64,000 bases of DNA from assembly GCA_036744005.1 (NCBI GenBank), contig DAINOJ010000005.1, forward strand, positions 62,001-126,000. Direction: 5' to 3'. The position numbers were made by a program, and so were the translations under genes. This document shows, in pieces, positions 40,738-49,743 of the stretch. The DNA comes from CALCNS01 sp937897315 (GTDB lineage Bacteria > Bacillota > JAAYKD01). Below the pieces are notes generated by a model that was given only the letters and a program-made list of their open reading frames with translations, searched no databases and was not told the origin of the DNA. Within the stretch, counting starts at the first letter, position 1. The number at the start of each line of letters is the position of its first letter.

Positions 40738-42476
40738 TTTCATGGGAACGGATTGTAATCACAGATGTAGGAAGCACCACGACCAAGGCGTTGTATTTTG
40801 AAAAGCAACATCAACAATGGCAACTTATCGCACGAGGGGAAGCTGCGACTACCGTGGAAGCACCCGATGCCGATGTCATGGTAGGTGTCATTCGATCCAT
40901 TGAGATGGTGGAACAACGCTGCAATCAATCACTACTTCAGGAAACAAATCAAGGAAAAGTGCTGAACGATATTCCCTACCTTTCTACCAGCTCTGCCGGA
41001 GGTGGTTTACAAATGGTTGTTTGCGGTCATGTTGGTCGTATTTCTGCAGAGAGTGCGCAAAGAGCAGCTTTGGGCGGAGGAGCTGTTTTGCTTGATGTAT
41101 TTGCTGCCGATGATGGTCGAACACTTTTCCAACGCATGGAGCGCCTTCGGACCTTACGTCCAGACATGATTTTGCTTTCCGGAGGTGTCGACGGCGCAGA
41201 GCCCGGTTCCTTTATGATTGAAATGTGTGATTTCATTCGCTCTGCTCATCCAAAACCAAAATTTGGTTATCAATATACTCTTCCCATTATTTATGCCGGA
41301 ACCTCAAAAGCAGTAGATTTAGTCGAAGACCTTCTGGGAGATCAATTCTCTCTCAAAATTGTAGATAATTTACGGCCTTCCTTTCAGGAAGAAAATCTTA
41401 CTCCAACGAGGGAAGCGATTCATGAGCTTTTTATTGAGCATGTCATGTCCCATGCACCGGGTTATAGCCGTTTAAAAGACATGACCGCTATGGACTTATT
41501 GCCAACTCCCACTGCGGTGGGTGACATCCTTTGCCTTTATGCGACAAAAACAAAAAAGAGTATTCTATGTGTCGATATCGGTGGCGCAACCACCGACGTG
41601 TTCTCCGTGGTGAAAGGGCAATATGTACGCACCGTAAGTGCCAACTATGGCATGAGTTACAGCATTGGAAACGTTGCTTCCAGTGCCGGACTCGATTCCA
41701 TCGCCTGTTGGATTCCCAATCACCAGCTGACCAATGATGATTTGCAAGAGCGTATCGGTAATAAATTGATTTATCCTACTTCGATACCTGCGACTTTACA
41801 TGAACTATACATGGAACAAGCAGCTGGACGAGAAGCATTGAGGTTGTCTTTTTTGGATCATAAAGCCATTGCGAAAATACAGAAGCCCAAAGGTTTGTTC
41901 TCTAGCTCACTTGCTGAAACCGAAAAGGAAATCCACATCGACGATTTCGACATGATTATCGGGTCGGGTGGCGTTTTATCGAACGCGCCACATCGTGGAC
42001 AAGCAGCCGCCATGCTCCTTGATGCCTTTCAACCCGTTGGTATTACCGAACTCATGGTAGACTCCATCTTTATGCTGCCACACTTAGGTGCCTTTTCTCA
42101 TGCAGACGAAGCCGGTGCCTTAGAAATTCTCGAACGCGACTGCCTAATACCCCTTGGCACCTCGTTGGTGCCCCTTGGTTTCGGTTCACTAGGTCAACCT
42201 GCTATAACGATTGAAGGAAAAACAAGCACGGGTCGTCTCTTAAAGCAAACCGGTAATTGGGGGGAACTCCTATCAATCCCTTTACAATCAAACGAAACGG
42301 CTTCGATAACCATCTCGCTTCACAACGGAGCCAAATGGCCTGCAGAACAAACTAAGGTTACTGTTCAAGGTGGAATTTCAGGCATTATGTTAGATTTGCG
42401 AGGAAGGCCTATGAATCAAGAAACATGGCCAAATCAAACCTATCAAAGTCAGTGGCTTCACAATTTATGTCAATAA
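40734..42476 (+). CDS. MutL/GlmL family ATPase (glutamate mutase L-like)
   Basis: A 580-residue ASKHA-fold protein of the MutL (PF13941) family, unrelated to the mismatch-repair MutL. Phosphate-1 motif ITDVGSTTTKALYF, a glycine-rich STSSAGGGLQMVVCG, phosphate-2 motif LCVDIGGATTDVFSV near residue 280, and adenosine motif IIGSGGVLSNAPHRG near 405. Members sit beside coenzyme-B12 mutases (glutamate mutase, ornithine aminomutase) and are thought to be reactivating chaperones. No mutase subunit (GlmS/GlmE, OraS/OraE) is within the window on either side. Instead it is translationally coupled to two unknown genes. Ends at a terminator. Confidence 0.9.
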   Translation: MISWERIVITDVGSTTTKALYFEKQHQQWQLIARGEAATTVEAPDADVMVGVIRSIEMVEQRCNQSLLQETNQGKVLNDIPYLSTSSAGGGLQMVVCGHVGRISAESAQRAALGGGAVLLDVFAADDGRTLFQRMERLRTLRPDMILLSGGVDGAEPGSFMIEMCDFIRSAHPKPKFGYQYTLPIIYAGTSKAVDLVEDLLGDQFSLKIVDNLRPSFQEENLTPTREAIHELFIEHVMSHAPGYSRLKDMTAMDLLPTPTAVGDILCLYATKTKKSILCVDIGGATTDVFSVVKGQYVRTVSANYGMSYSIGNVASSAGLDSIACWIPNHQLTNDDLQERIGNKLIYPTSIPATLHELYMEQAAGREALRLSFLDHKAIAKIQKPKGLFSSSLAETEKEIHIDDFDMIIGSGGVLSNAPHRGQAAAMLLDAFQPVGITELMVDSIFMLPHLGAFSHADEAGALEILERDCLIPLGTSLVPLGFGSLGQPAITIEGKTSTGRLLKQTGNWGELLSIPLQSNETASITISLHNGAKWPAEQTKVTVQGGISGIMLDLRGRPMNQETWPNQTYQSQWLHNLCQ

Positions 42477-42516
42477 GCAAGCAACCGGTGCATTTTCTGC
42501 ACCGGTTGTTTGCTTA
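42477..42516. terminator. Bidirectional intrinsic terminator
   Basis: AGCAAGCAACCGGTGCA and TGCACCGGTTGTTTGCTT form a long stem around a TTTTC loop. It separates the MutL operon from the convergent DtxR-type gene, and its right end touches that gene's stop. Confidence 0.88.
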
Positions 42517-42879
42517 TTGATTTAAAAATCTTTGAAGTTTCTCTAACGTCTCTATACTGATGACATGTTCCATACGGCAGGCATCGTTTTCTGCATTTGC
42601 TTCGCTGACCCCTAAAACATCGGTCAAAAACCGCTTCAATATGGCATGACGTTTGTAGACTGCTTTCGCAGTGCGGATTCCTTCATCGGTAAGTGTAATC
42701 TCAGCATATCTTTCCTGTTCCACTAAACCGCTCTCTTTGAGAACGTTCATCGCTTTGTTAACGCTAGCTCGAGAAACCCCTATGCGTTTGGCCACATCGA
42801 CCGAGCGAACAGAGCCCCCTTCTTCTGAAAGCTCTAGCAAAGCTTCTAAATAATCTTGCCCGGAAGCGCTGATTTTCAT
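42514..42879 (-). CDS. DtxR/MntR family metal-dependent regulator
   Basis: A 121-residue winged-helix regulator lacking the C-terminal SH3-like domain. The HTH is RSVDVAKRIGVSRASVNKAMNVL. Metal ligands are visible as SGQDYLEALL (Asp, Glu), YKRHAILKRFL (His) and DACRMEHVIS (Cys, Glu, His). The Cys-x-x-Glu-His set is that of iron-sensing DtxR/IdeR and differs from the Glu-x-x-Glu-His of manganese-sensing MntR, so iron is the likely signal; that is inference. It lies 69 bases downstream of the hydrogenase operon. Confidence 0.9.
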   Translation of the reverse strand: MKISASGQDYLEALLELSEEGGSVRSVDVAKRIGVSRASVNKAMNVLKESGLVEQERYAEITLTDEGIRTAKAVYKRHAILKRFLTDVLGVSEANAENDACRMEHVISIETLEKLQRFLNQ

Positions 42880-42947
42880 GGTGCTTCTCCTCCTTCAAAC
42901 AACGGTTGAATTGCTTGAACTCATTTTACCATGAAATCAATGTGTTT

Positions 42948-44720
42948 TCAAGGAATGATCGGAGCTCGTTTTATATAATGAGTATGCAACAAGTGGTGTG
43001 ATCGTTCACCACAGGGCTCGCCAAGATACTCCCGATATAGTGCATCTATGGATGGATTTGCATGTGATTCACGAAGTACTTTGCTCTCATCTTCTTCATA
43101 TAATGCCTTCATACGTTTCGAGCGAACTTCTGGGTCATGGCTGCGGGGTTGACCCCCTCCGGTGATACACCCACCGGGACAACCCATCACTTCCATAAAT
43201 AAATAAGGAGAATTGCCCGCTTGGATTTGATCCATGAGTACTCTTGCACCGTGAAGTCCGCTCGTCACTACAACCTTCACGTGAGCTCCTTCCAAGGCAT
43301 GATATTGTGGCAGTAGGTCTTGCAAAACAAGGGTGGCTTCCTTTACTTCATCCATTCCTCTAATGGATTCCACATGAAGCTTGGCAAAAGGTAAGGGTCG
43401 TCCGGACAATACGGTATACACTGTTCTCAATGCTGCTTCCATCACTCCACCCGTGACACCAAAGATATCTGCAGCCCCGGTAGAGAACCCCATGGGCTGA
43501 TCAAAAGGAATGTCCTTTAGTTGACGAAAATCGATGCCGGCTTGTCGAATCATTCTTCCCAGTTCTCGAGTGGTCAATACCGCATCTACATCCTTCAACC
43601 CATCATGGATCATTTCTTCACGCGTAATTTCGAACTTTTTGGCTGTACACGGCATCACAGATACGACGAAGATTTTTTTGGGATTGATCCCCAGTTTCTC
43701 AGCATAGTAACTTTTGGATAAGGCTCCGAGCATCATATGAGGAGATTTACAGCTTGATAAGTGATCCAGCAGATGGGGATATTGGTGCTCAACGAACTTA
43801 ATCCAACCTGGCGAACAACTTGTTATCATGGGAAAGGCTGCCGGCTGACCTTCAAGACTTTTCAGCAAACGGTGAAGTAATTCGGTTCCCTCTTCCAAAA
43901 TGGTTAGGTCTGCAGCCCAATTTGTATCAAATACATCATCGGCTCCCAATGCTTTCATGGCGGCAGCCAATTTCCCGGTGACACGAGTTCCTACCGGATA
44001 ATCGAACAACTCACCAATGGCCACTCGTATTGCGGGTGCACACTGCATGACGACTCGAACATTGGGGTCATGAAGGGCTTGCCACACTATTTCGGTGGCA
44101 TCGGTGCCTTCCAAAGCTCCTACCGGGCAAACAATGGTACATTGACCGCAATTGGCGCAGTTGACTTGCGCCAAAGGTAACTCCATAGCAGGCGCCACCA
44201 CAGACTGGAACCCCCTGTTCTGAACCCGTATCGCCCCAACTCCTTGAATATCTTGACAAACCGTCACACATCGTTGGCACAAAATACATTTCGATGTATC
44301 TCGTACAATGGATGGACCTTCGTCCTTGGCGGAGCGAGAAGAAGTTGTTTGGAACAACGATTGCGTCACACCCAACTCTCTTCCTAATTCCTGAAATTCA
44401 CATTCGAGATTTCTGTTACAGCGCAAGCAATCTTGATGATGATCCGACAGGAGCAGTTGATACAGCATCTTGCGGGCATCCTGGACTTTCTTTGAATGGG
44501 TAAAAACCTGCATACCTTCTCGCACTTCTGTCACACAAGCTGCCATTAGGGTTTTTGCACCGACTACCTCTACGCTACAAATACGGCATGATCCTGTACT
44601 ATGTAGACCCTCCATGTAGCAAAGATTTGGGATGCGAATATGATTCTGTTTCGCCGCCTCCAAAATCGTTGTGCCTTCCAACACCGATATGCTTTGACGA
44701 TTAATAGTACATTGAATCAT
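42948..44720 (-). CDS. [FeFe] hydrogenase catalytic subunit (HndD/HydA)
   Basis: A 590-residue iron hydrogenase. From the N-terminus: [2Fe-2S] ferredoxin domain (CYMEGLHSTGSCRICSVEV), the His-Cys3 cluster (HHQDCLRCNRNLEC), two [4Fe-4S] clusters (CILCQRCVTVC, CANCGQCTIVC), and the H-cluster motifs L1 TSCSPGW, L2 MPCTAKKFE and L3 MEVMGCPGGCITGGGQP. The domain set is that of trimeric NAD(P)-linked enzymes. In L1 the residue that is usually the second cysteine (proton relay, TSCCPGW in C. pasteurianum CpI) is serine. Last gene of the operon with a four-base ATGA overlap to the NuoF-like gene. Confidence 0.96.
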   Translation of the reverse strand: MIQCTINRQSISVLEGTTILEAAKQNHIRIPNLCYMEGLHSTGSCRICSVEVVGAKTLMAACVTEVREGMQVFTHSKKVQDARKMLYQLLLSDHHQDCLRCNRNLECEFQELGRELGVTQSLFQTTSSRSAKDEGPSIVRDTSKCILCQRCVTVCQDIQGVGAIRVQNRGFQSVVAPAMELPLAQVNCANCGQCTIVCPVGALEGTDATEIVWQALHDPNVRVVMQCAPAIRVAIGELFDYPVGTRVTGKLAAAMKALGADDVFDTNWAADLTILEEGTELLHRLLKSLEGQPAAFPMITSCSPGWIKFVEHQYPHLLDHLSSCKSPHMMLGALSKSYYAEKLGINPKKIFVVSVMPCTAKKFEITREEMIHDGLKDVDAVLTTRELGRMIRQAGIDFRQLKDIPFDQPMGFSTGAADIFGVTGGVMEAALRTVYTVLSGRPLPFAKLHVESIRGMDEVKEATLVLQDLLPQYHALEGAHVKVVVTSGLHGARVLMDQIQAGNSPYLFMEVMGCPGGCITGGGQPRSHDPEVRSKRMKALYEEDESKVLRESHANPSIDALYREYLGEPCGERSHHLLHTHYIKRAPIIP

Positions 44721-47700
44721 AATGCCCTCCTATCGCAATGCAAACAGCGCATGGCTTCTGCGATTGCATTGATCTTATGATATCCTTTGACGACTTCTTC
44801 AAAACTTTTCACACGCCTCTCCGGAACCAATACTTCTTTCTCAAATTGCGTATGGAACACAATTTCATCCGAATCCACGATTTCTGGAATTTCGATGGGC
44901 TCACCTTTGTTGAGAATTCCTTTACCACCAAGATATTTGTCCATGGCCATGGCTGCTCGTTTTCCATCGGCTATCGCTCGAATCACATCATCCGGACCTC
45001 TGGCCACATCACCACCAGCAAAAACACCCGGCATACTGGTCATTTGGGTTTCAGCATCAATGACAAAAGTCCCCCAAGCAGTCCGTTGAACTTCTTGCTT
45101 TCCTACGAACGGTAAATCCGCATATTGACTCACTGCTGGAATCACAGTTGTGACTTCCAATCGGAAACGAGACCCTTTTACTTCCACCGACTTTCTGCGT
45201 CCACTGGCATCAAATGCACCCAATTCCATGCGCACCATTTCCAGCTCACGCACACGCGCTCTATGATCTCCCCAAATTTTCACCGGAGCGGCCAGCTCCA
45301 TGATTTCAATACCCTCTTCCAACGCTTCAACCACTTCTTCATGATATGCTGGCATGGCATCAATTGTACGTCGATAAACAATCACGACTCGACTTGCTCC
45401 TAAACGTACGGCTGTTCTTGCAGAATCAATGGCAGTGTTTCCTCCACCAATGACTGCAACGGTTCCGGTTAAACGTTTGATTTTTTGGAAATGAACATTC
45501 TTGAGAAAACGGATACCGTGAATCACTCCATCTAATTCTTCTCCCGGAATCTGAACCTTTTGAGGATATTGAGTTCCTGTTGCCACATAAACAGAATCGT
45601 ATTGATCTTGTAACGTTTTAAAATCGATATCGCGACCGATCTCCACCCCATATTTAATCTTAACACCGGCTTTCACAATGAGATCAATCTCATGGCTCAA
45701 AACATCTTTGGGCAATCGATACTCGGGGATTCCATAGGCCAATACCCCTCCGGCAATCTGTTCTGCTTCAAATATATCGACATCATAACCCAAACGCACC
45801 AAATAGTATCCACATGTTAATCCCGATGCACCCGCACCAATAATGGCAATTCGCCTCCCATTGCGTGGGGCAGTCCACTGAAGCATGTTGGAAGTTTCGT
45901 GTTTAAACGCATAGTCTGCAACAAAACGTTTCAGATCGCGTATGGCTACTGCTTCATCTACCGTTCCCCGACGGCACTTTTGCTCACAGGGACGTGTGCA
46001 AATCCGACCACATATCGCAGGTAACGGGTTTTCTTGCATAATCAAACGATACGCATCGAGAAATCTCCCTGAAGCGACCAATGCAACATAACCAGGAACA
46101 TTGACATTCGCTGGGCACGTGTTTTCACAAGGTGAAATGAATAATGAGGCACAGACCCCGGCATGGCAATATTTCTGAAGAATGTGTTCTTCATACTCCT
46201 CTCTAAAATACCGAATCGTAGATAAGATGGGATTGGCTGCCGTTTGTCCTAAGCCACATAGTGCCGTCTGTTTCAAGGTCTCGCCGATTTCCTCTAACAG
46301 TTCTATATCCCCTATTTTACCTCTGCCTTCTGTAATGTTTTCTAAGATTTCCAACATGCGCTTGGTCCCAATGCGACACGCAGCGCATTTTCCACAGGAT
46401 TCATCGCGAATAAAGTCCATGAAAAAGCGAGCGGTGTCTACCATACAGGTATCCTCATTCATGACGATTAGGCCACCGGAGCCCATAATTGCCCCTAGTT
46501 GGCTCAATGCTTCATAATCGGCCGGTGTATTCAGCGCTTCTTTCGTCACACAACCGCCGGAAGGACCTCCAATTTGCACTGCTTTAAAGGCTTTGCCATC
46601 TCGAATTCCCCCACCGATTTTGTAGACAATATCTCCAATGGAAGTACCAATGGGAACCTCTATAATTCCGGTGTTCACCACTTGCCCAGCCAAAGCAAAC
46701 ACTTTAGTTCCGGTCGCTTTCGGTAAGCCGAATCCGGCATACCACGCTCCACCTCGGCGTAGGATTTTGGGAATATTAGCAATGGTTTCTACATTATTAA
46801 TGATGGTAGGTTTCCCAAATAACCCGGACTGGAAGGGGAAGGGGGGTTTCTGCCTCGGTTCTCCTCTTTTTCCTTCAATACTCGCCATGAGAGCGGTCTC
46901 TTCTCCGCAAACAAATGCTCCTGCACCAATGCGGATTTCCAGAGCAAATGAGAAATTGGACCCGAAAATATGGTCTCCCAGTAAGCCCATCTGTTTTGCC
47001 TGTTTCATCGCCTCGGTCAGACGCTCGATGGCAATGGGGTACTCGGCACGAATGTACACATATCCCTTATTGGCTCCTATGGCGTATCCTCCTAAAGCCA
47101 TTCCTTCAATTACGGCGTGCGGGTCACCCTCGATGATGCTCCGGTCCATAAAAGCACCCGGATCTCCTTCATCTGCATTACAGACCATATATTTCTGCTC
47201 GCCTAATTGATCATGCCCGGCTTGCCATTTGATACCGGTCGGGAAACCAGCTCCTCCTCTACCACGCAACCCCGACGTTTTCACTTCGTTGATAATCGAT
47301 TGCGGAGTTTGTTGCTTTAAAGCAGAGGCCAATGCCAAATAACCATCTCTTGCTATGTATGCTTTGATGTCATTGAAATCAATTTGACCACAGTTATCTA
47401 ATACTATTTTCAGCTGAGCTTTGTAGAACTCAATGTCATCCATACATGGCACATGCCTCTCCAAAGAAGCGTCGAAAAAAGTATACTCTTCTAGAATCTT
47501 TTGCTCTTTCAAATGCGACTTGACAATGGCTTTCGTCTTTTCAGGGGTCAAATTGGTATAGAATGTCCGCTCAGGCAACACCAGAATCACCGGTCCTACC
47601 GCGCATAAACCCATGCAACCGGTTACCGTCACCAGAACATCGTCTGAAATTCTTTCCTCTACTAAAGATTCCTGAAGAGCAGCGACGATTTCCTGACAAT

Positions 47701-47821
47701 GAGAAGAGACACACCCAGCTCCCCCACAGACCAACACCTGATATCGAAAAGTGGCAAGATGTCTTAGATACTCTTCTTTCAAAGAAGATAGTTGTTCGAC
47801 ATTTTCAATCTTGCTAATCAT
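44717..47821 (-). CDS. NuoF-like hydrogenase subunit fused to GltD/NfnB-like NADPH module (HndC-type)
   Basis: A 1034-residue fusion. Residues about 25-110: thioredoxin-like [2Fe-2S] domain (CGGAGCVSSHC, GCMGLCAVGP). About 125-560: NuoF/HydB domain with FMN/NADH motifs GLRGRGGAGFPTG and CNADEGDPGAFMDR, and the [4Fe-4S] ligand set ESCGKCAACRIG. About 570-1000: glutamate-synthase-small-subunit-like part with cysteines CENTCPANVNVPG, FAD motif AIIGAGASGLTCGYYL and NAD(P) motif AVIGGGNTAIDSARTA. The usual C-terminal 2x[4Fe-4S] domain of HndC is replaced by this module. It suggests that the hydrogenase can exchange with both NAD(H) and NADP(H) and may bifurcate electrons; that is inference. Confidence 0.92.
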   Translation of the reverse strand: MISKIENVEQLSSLKEEYLRHLATFRYQVLVCGGAGCVSSHCQEIVAALQESLVEERISDDVLVTVTGCMGLCAVGPVILVLPERTFYTNLTPEKTKAIVKSHLKEQKILEEYTFFDASLERHVPCMDDIEFYKAQLKIVLDNCGQIDFNDIKAYIARDGYLALASALKQQTPQSIINEVKTSGLRGRGGAGFPTGIKWQAGHDQLGEQKYMVCNADEGDPGAFMDRSIIEGDPHAVIEGMALGGYAIGANKGYVYIRAEYPIAIERLTEAMKQAKQMGLLGDHIFGSNFSFALEIRIGAGAFVCGEETALMASIEGKRGEPRQKPPFPFQSGLFGKPTIINNVETIANIPKILRRGGAWYAGFGLPKATGTKVFALAGQVVNTGIIEVPIGTSIGDIVYKIGGGIRDGKAFKAVQIGGPSGGCVTKEALNTPADYEALSQLGAIMGSGGLIVMNEDTCMVDTARFFMDFIRDESCGKCAACRIGTKRMLEILENITEGRGKIGDIELLEEIGETLKQTALCGLGQTAANPILSTIRYFREEYEEHILQKYCHAGVCASLFISPCENTCPANVNVPGYVALVASGRFLDAYRLIMQENPLPAICGRICTRPCEQKCRRGTVDEAVAIRDLKRFVADYAFKHETSNMLQWTAPRNGRRIAIIGAGASGLTCGYYLVRLGYDVDIFEAEQIAGGVLAYGIPEYRLPKDVLSHEIDLIVKAGVKIKYGVEIGRDIDFKTLQDQYDSVYVATGTQYPQKVQIPGEELDGVIHGIRFLKNVHFQKIKRLTGTVAVIGGGNTAIDSARTAVRLGASRVVIVYRRTIDAMPAYHEEVVEALEEGIEIMELAAPVKIWGDHRARVRELEMVRMELGAFDASGRRKSVEVKGSRFRLEVTTVIPAVSQYADLPFVGKQEVQRTAWGTFVIDAETQMTSMPGVFAGGDVARGPDDVIRAIADGKRAAMAMDKYLGGKGILNKGEPIEIPEIVDSDEIVFHTQFEKEVLVPERRVKSFEEVVKGYHKINAIAEAMRCLHCDRRAL

Positions 47822-48333
47822 GAACTCCTCCCTCCTTCATATTGCTGAAGAATGGAATCGACTTTGTTAGGATTGACCTGGCGGAACACCTCATCATCAA
47901 TCATCATAGCGGGTGCTAATCCGCACGCTCCAATACATCGGGCAATTTCCAAGGTAAACTGGCCATCTGCAGTCGTTTCTCCAAGGTTTACTTGAAGCTT
48001 GTGTTGAAGTGTTTCTACTAGCTTTTTTCCACCTCGAACATAGCAGGCAGTTCCCAGACAGACTCTAATGATGTGTTTCCCTCGCGGTTTGGCGGAAAAG
48101 AATGAGTAAAAGGATACCACTCCCGATACTTCACTAACAGGAATACTTAACTTTTCTGCAATAATACACTGCAACGTCAAGGGAATGTGCCCTGCGATTT
48201 GTTGAGTGCCATGCAAAATCTGAATCAAATTTTCGGGACGATTACCATAGAGATCGATTAGATTTAGAATTTTCTCCAACTCCTGTGAATCCGGTATTTT
48301 TTTTACAACTTGTTCCACTTGTGACACCTGCAT
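47818..48333 (-). CDS. NuoE-like [2Fe-2S] hydrogenase subunit (HndA/HydC)
   Basis: A 171-residue thioredoxin-like ferredoxin. The four ligands are visible as CLGTACYVRGG and CIGACGLAPAM, preceded by the helical N-terminal domain (IPLTLQCIIAEKLSIPVSEVSGVVSFYSFF). It passes electrons between the NuoF-like and catalytic subunits. First gene of the hydrogenase operon; start at ATG 48333 behind AGAGGGGG. Its stop overlaps the start of the fusion gene by four bases. Confidence 0.95.
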   Translation of the reverse strand: MQVSQVEQVVKKIPDSQELEKILNLIDLYGNRPENLIQILHGTQQIAGHIPLTLQCIIAEKLSIPVSEVSGVVSFYSFFSAKPRGKHIIRVCLGTACYVRGGKKLVETLQHKLQVNLGETTADGQFTLEIARCIGACGLAPAMMIDDEVFRQVNPNKVDSILQQYEGGRSS

Positions 48334-48386
48334 CTTGTTCCCCCTCTTCATTGACCTAAAATGGTTTTTAAAAGACTTTAGAGAAT

Positions 48387-48411
48387 TCACAATCTTTCGT
48401 ATGGTTTGTGA
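48387..48411. promoter_or_regulatory. Inverted repeat upstream of the hydrogenase operon
   Basis: TCACAA (48387-48392) and TTGTGA (48406-48411) form a dyad with a 13-bp centre, about 55-80 bases upstream of the operon start. The half-sites resemble those of redox regulators such as Rex (TTGTGA), but Rex sites are normally spaced more tightly. Possible operator. Confidence 0.35.
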
Positions 48412-48498
48412 TTTATTTCTCTATTAATCTCTATTTCTGGATGAATATGGCAAACTCCTTCAGGTTTTTTCTCAAATTCAAGAAAAGTTTCACAGCAC

Positions 48499-48542
48499 AA
48501 AAAAGAGTCGCAGAAGGGGAATGTATCCCTCTTCTGCGACTC
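48499..48542 (-). terminator. Intrinsic terminator of the DSD1-type gene
   Basis: GAGTCGCAGAAG and CTTCTGCGACTC form a long stem, followed on the minus strand by a run of Ts (plus 48499-48504). Confidence 0.88.
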
Positions 48543-48558
48543 AGTTAGTTTGAAGTTA

Positions 48559-49632
48559 TTATCTGCCTTTCCCGCGACTGGTTATCATGATTTTGCCGGT
48601 AACCTCGTCTCCTTGGAACAAATAGATTTGATCATGTAAGTTTGCTGTGGTACAGCTGTGCCCGGGAATATACCAAACTTTATCGTTCAACTTTTTGCCG
48701 TGATTGGCTACTCGAATGGCACCATGTTCTTCACTAAGATTAATGGGGGCTTCCGGGGAGAAGCCGATAAACTTCGGTAATCCTTGATCGACTCCCACCG
48801 ATTTTACTCCCGCATCGGTCACCACCAGTTCCGGACCGGTGCTAATGACCGTTGAAAGCACAAACAAGCTATGTTCGAACGGTAACGTCATTTTTGCATA
48901 AGAAGCATCCATAAAAATATAGGTGCCTGCTTGTAATTCTGTATAAATTTTCGGATTCCCTTTTAAAAGTGCGGTACCGGTACTGCCTCCACTCACTTCT
49001 TTGACCGGAATTCCTTGATCCAACAAATACTTCTTCAAGATGACAAGATTTTCATCGGTCACGCCAGACTCGTGTTTCCGCTTATCGGCATCAAATTCAT
49101 GTGAAAGCTGACCGGCGTAAGCTTGGATACCATCAAAGCTTAGGTGCGGTTGAGCCATCACGCATTTTGCCAGTGTGGCAACGGATTCTAAGGAAGTGAC
49201 TCCACATCGTTTCATACCGACATCAAATTCCACATACACATGAACCAAAGAATTGGCTGCCGCAGCCGCCGTTTCTAAAGCTTGAATGTTTTCTTCATGG
49301 TCAACACAAACAGTCAGTTTACAACGATTGGCCAAGTGAGCTACCCGAGCTAGTTTAGAGGGCTGTACAATTTGATTGGCAATGAGAATATCCTCTATGC
49401 CCGCATCGGCCAAATCTTCTGCTTCGCCTAGTTTGGCACAAGTAATACCTTTTGCCCCATAGGCAATTTGCTTGCGGGCGATCTCAACCGATTTATGCGA
49501 CTTGTAATGTGGTCGTAGTGCCATTCCGCTTCCGTCAATTAATTCCATCATGCGCTTAAGGTTGTTATTGAATTTCACTTCATCTAAGATCAAAACCGGA
49601 GTTTCTAATTGATTCAGTTTCAAAGTTTCCAC
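48559..49632 (-). CDS. DSD1-family PLP enzyme (D-threonine aldolase/D-serine dehydratase-like)
   Basis: A 357-residue fold-type-III (alanine-racemase-like barrel) PLP enzyme. The PLP lysine is in ALRPHYKSHKSVE near residue 43; VSGGSTGTALL holds the phosphate; the C-terminal PGHSCTTANLHDQIYL carries the His and Cys/Asp metal ligands of D-threonine aldolase and eukaryotic-type D-serine dehydratase. So it probably cleaves or dehydrates a D-beta-hydroxy-amino acid in a metal-dependent way. Single gene with own terminator; AAAGGGTGG precedes ATG 49632. Confidence 0.87.
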   Translation of the reverse strand: METLKLNQLETPVLILDEVKFNNNLKRMMELIDGSGMALRPHYKSHKSVEIARKQIAYGAKGITCAKLGEAEDLADAGIEDILIANQIVQPSKLARVAHLANRCKLTVCVDHEENIQALETAAAAANSLVHVYVEFDVGMKRCGVTSLESVATLAKCVMAQPHLSFDGIQAYAGQLSHEFDADKRKHESGVTDENLVILKKYLLDQGIPVKEVSGGSTGTALLKGNPKIYTELQAGTYIFMDASYAKMTLPFEHSLFVLSTVISTGPELVVTDAGVKSVGVDQGLPKFIGFSPEAPINLSEEHGAIRVANHGKKLNDKVWYIPGHSCTTANLHDQIYLFQGDEVTGKIMITSRGKGR

Positions 49633-49743
49633 CCTTTCTCTTCTTTTAAGGATATTATATCATGAAAGTAAGCAAGAGCAAGCATAGCTGAAGGAAAAGG
49701 CATATCTTTTGGCAAACACAATAGCATGATATGAAAGGCGGCG

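Noticed and set aside
40734..42476. DNA mismatch-repair MutL
   Set aside because: The motifs are those of the ASKHA-fold glutamate-mutase MutL/GlmL family, not the GHKL ATPase of repair MutL.
44738..47210. Long plus-strand frames (up to 190 codons) opposite the hydrogenase fusion gene
   Set aside because: Shadow frames of a well-conserved coding region; no ribosome site or recognised motif.
48387..48411. True Rex box
   Set aside because: The half-sites match but the spacing does not; listed only as an inverted repeat.
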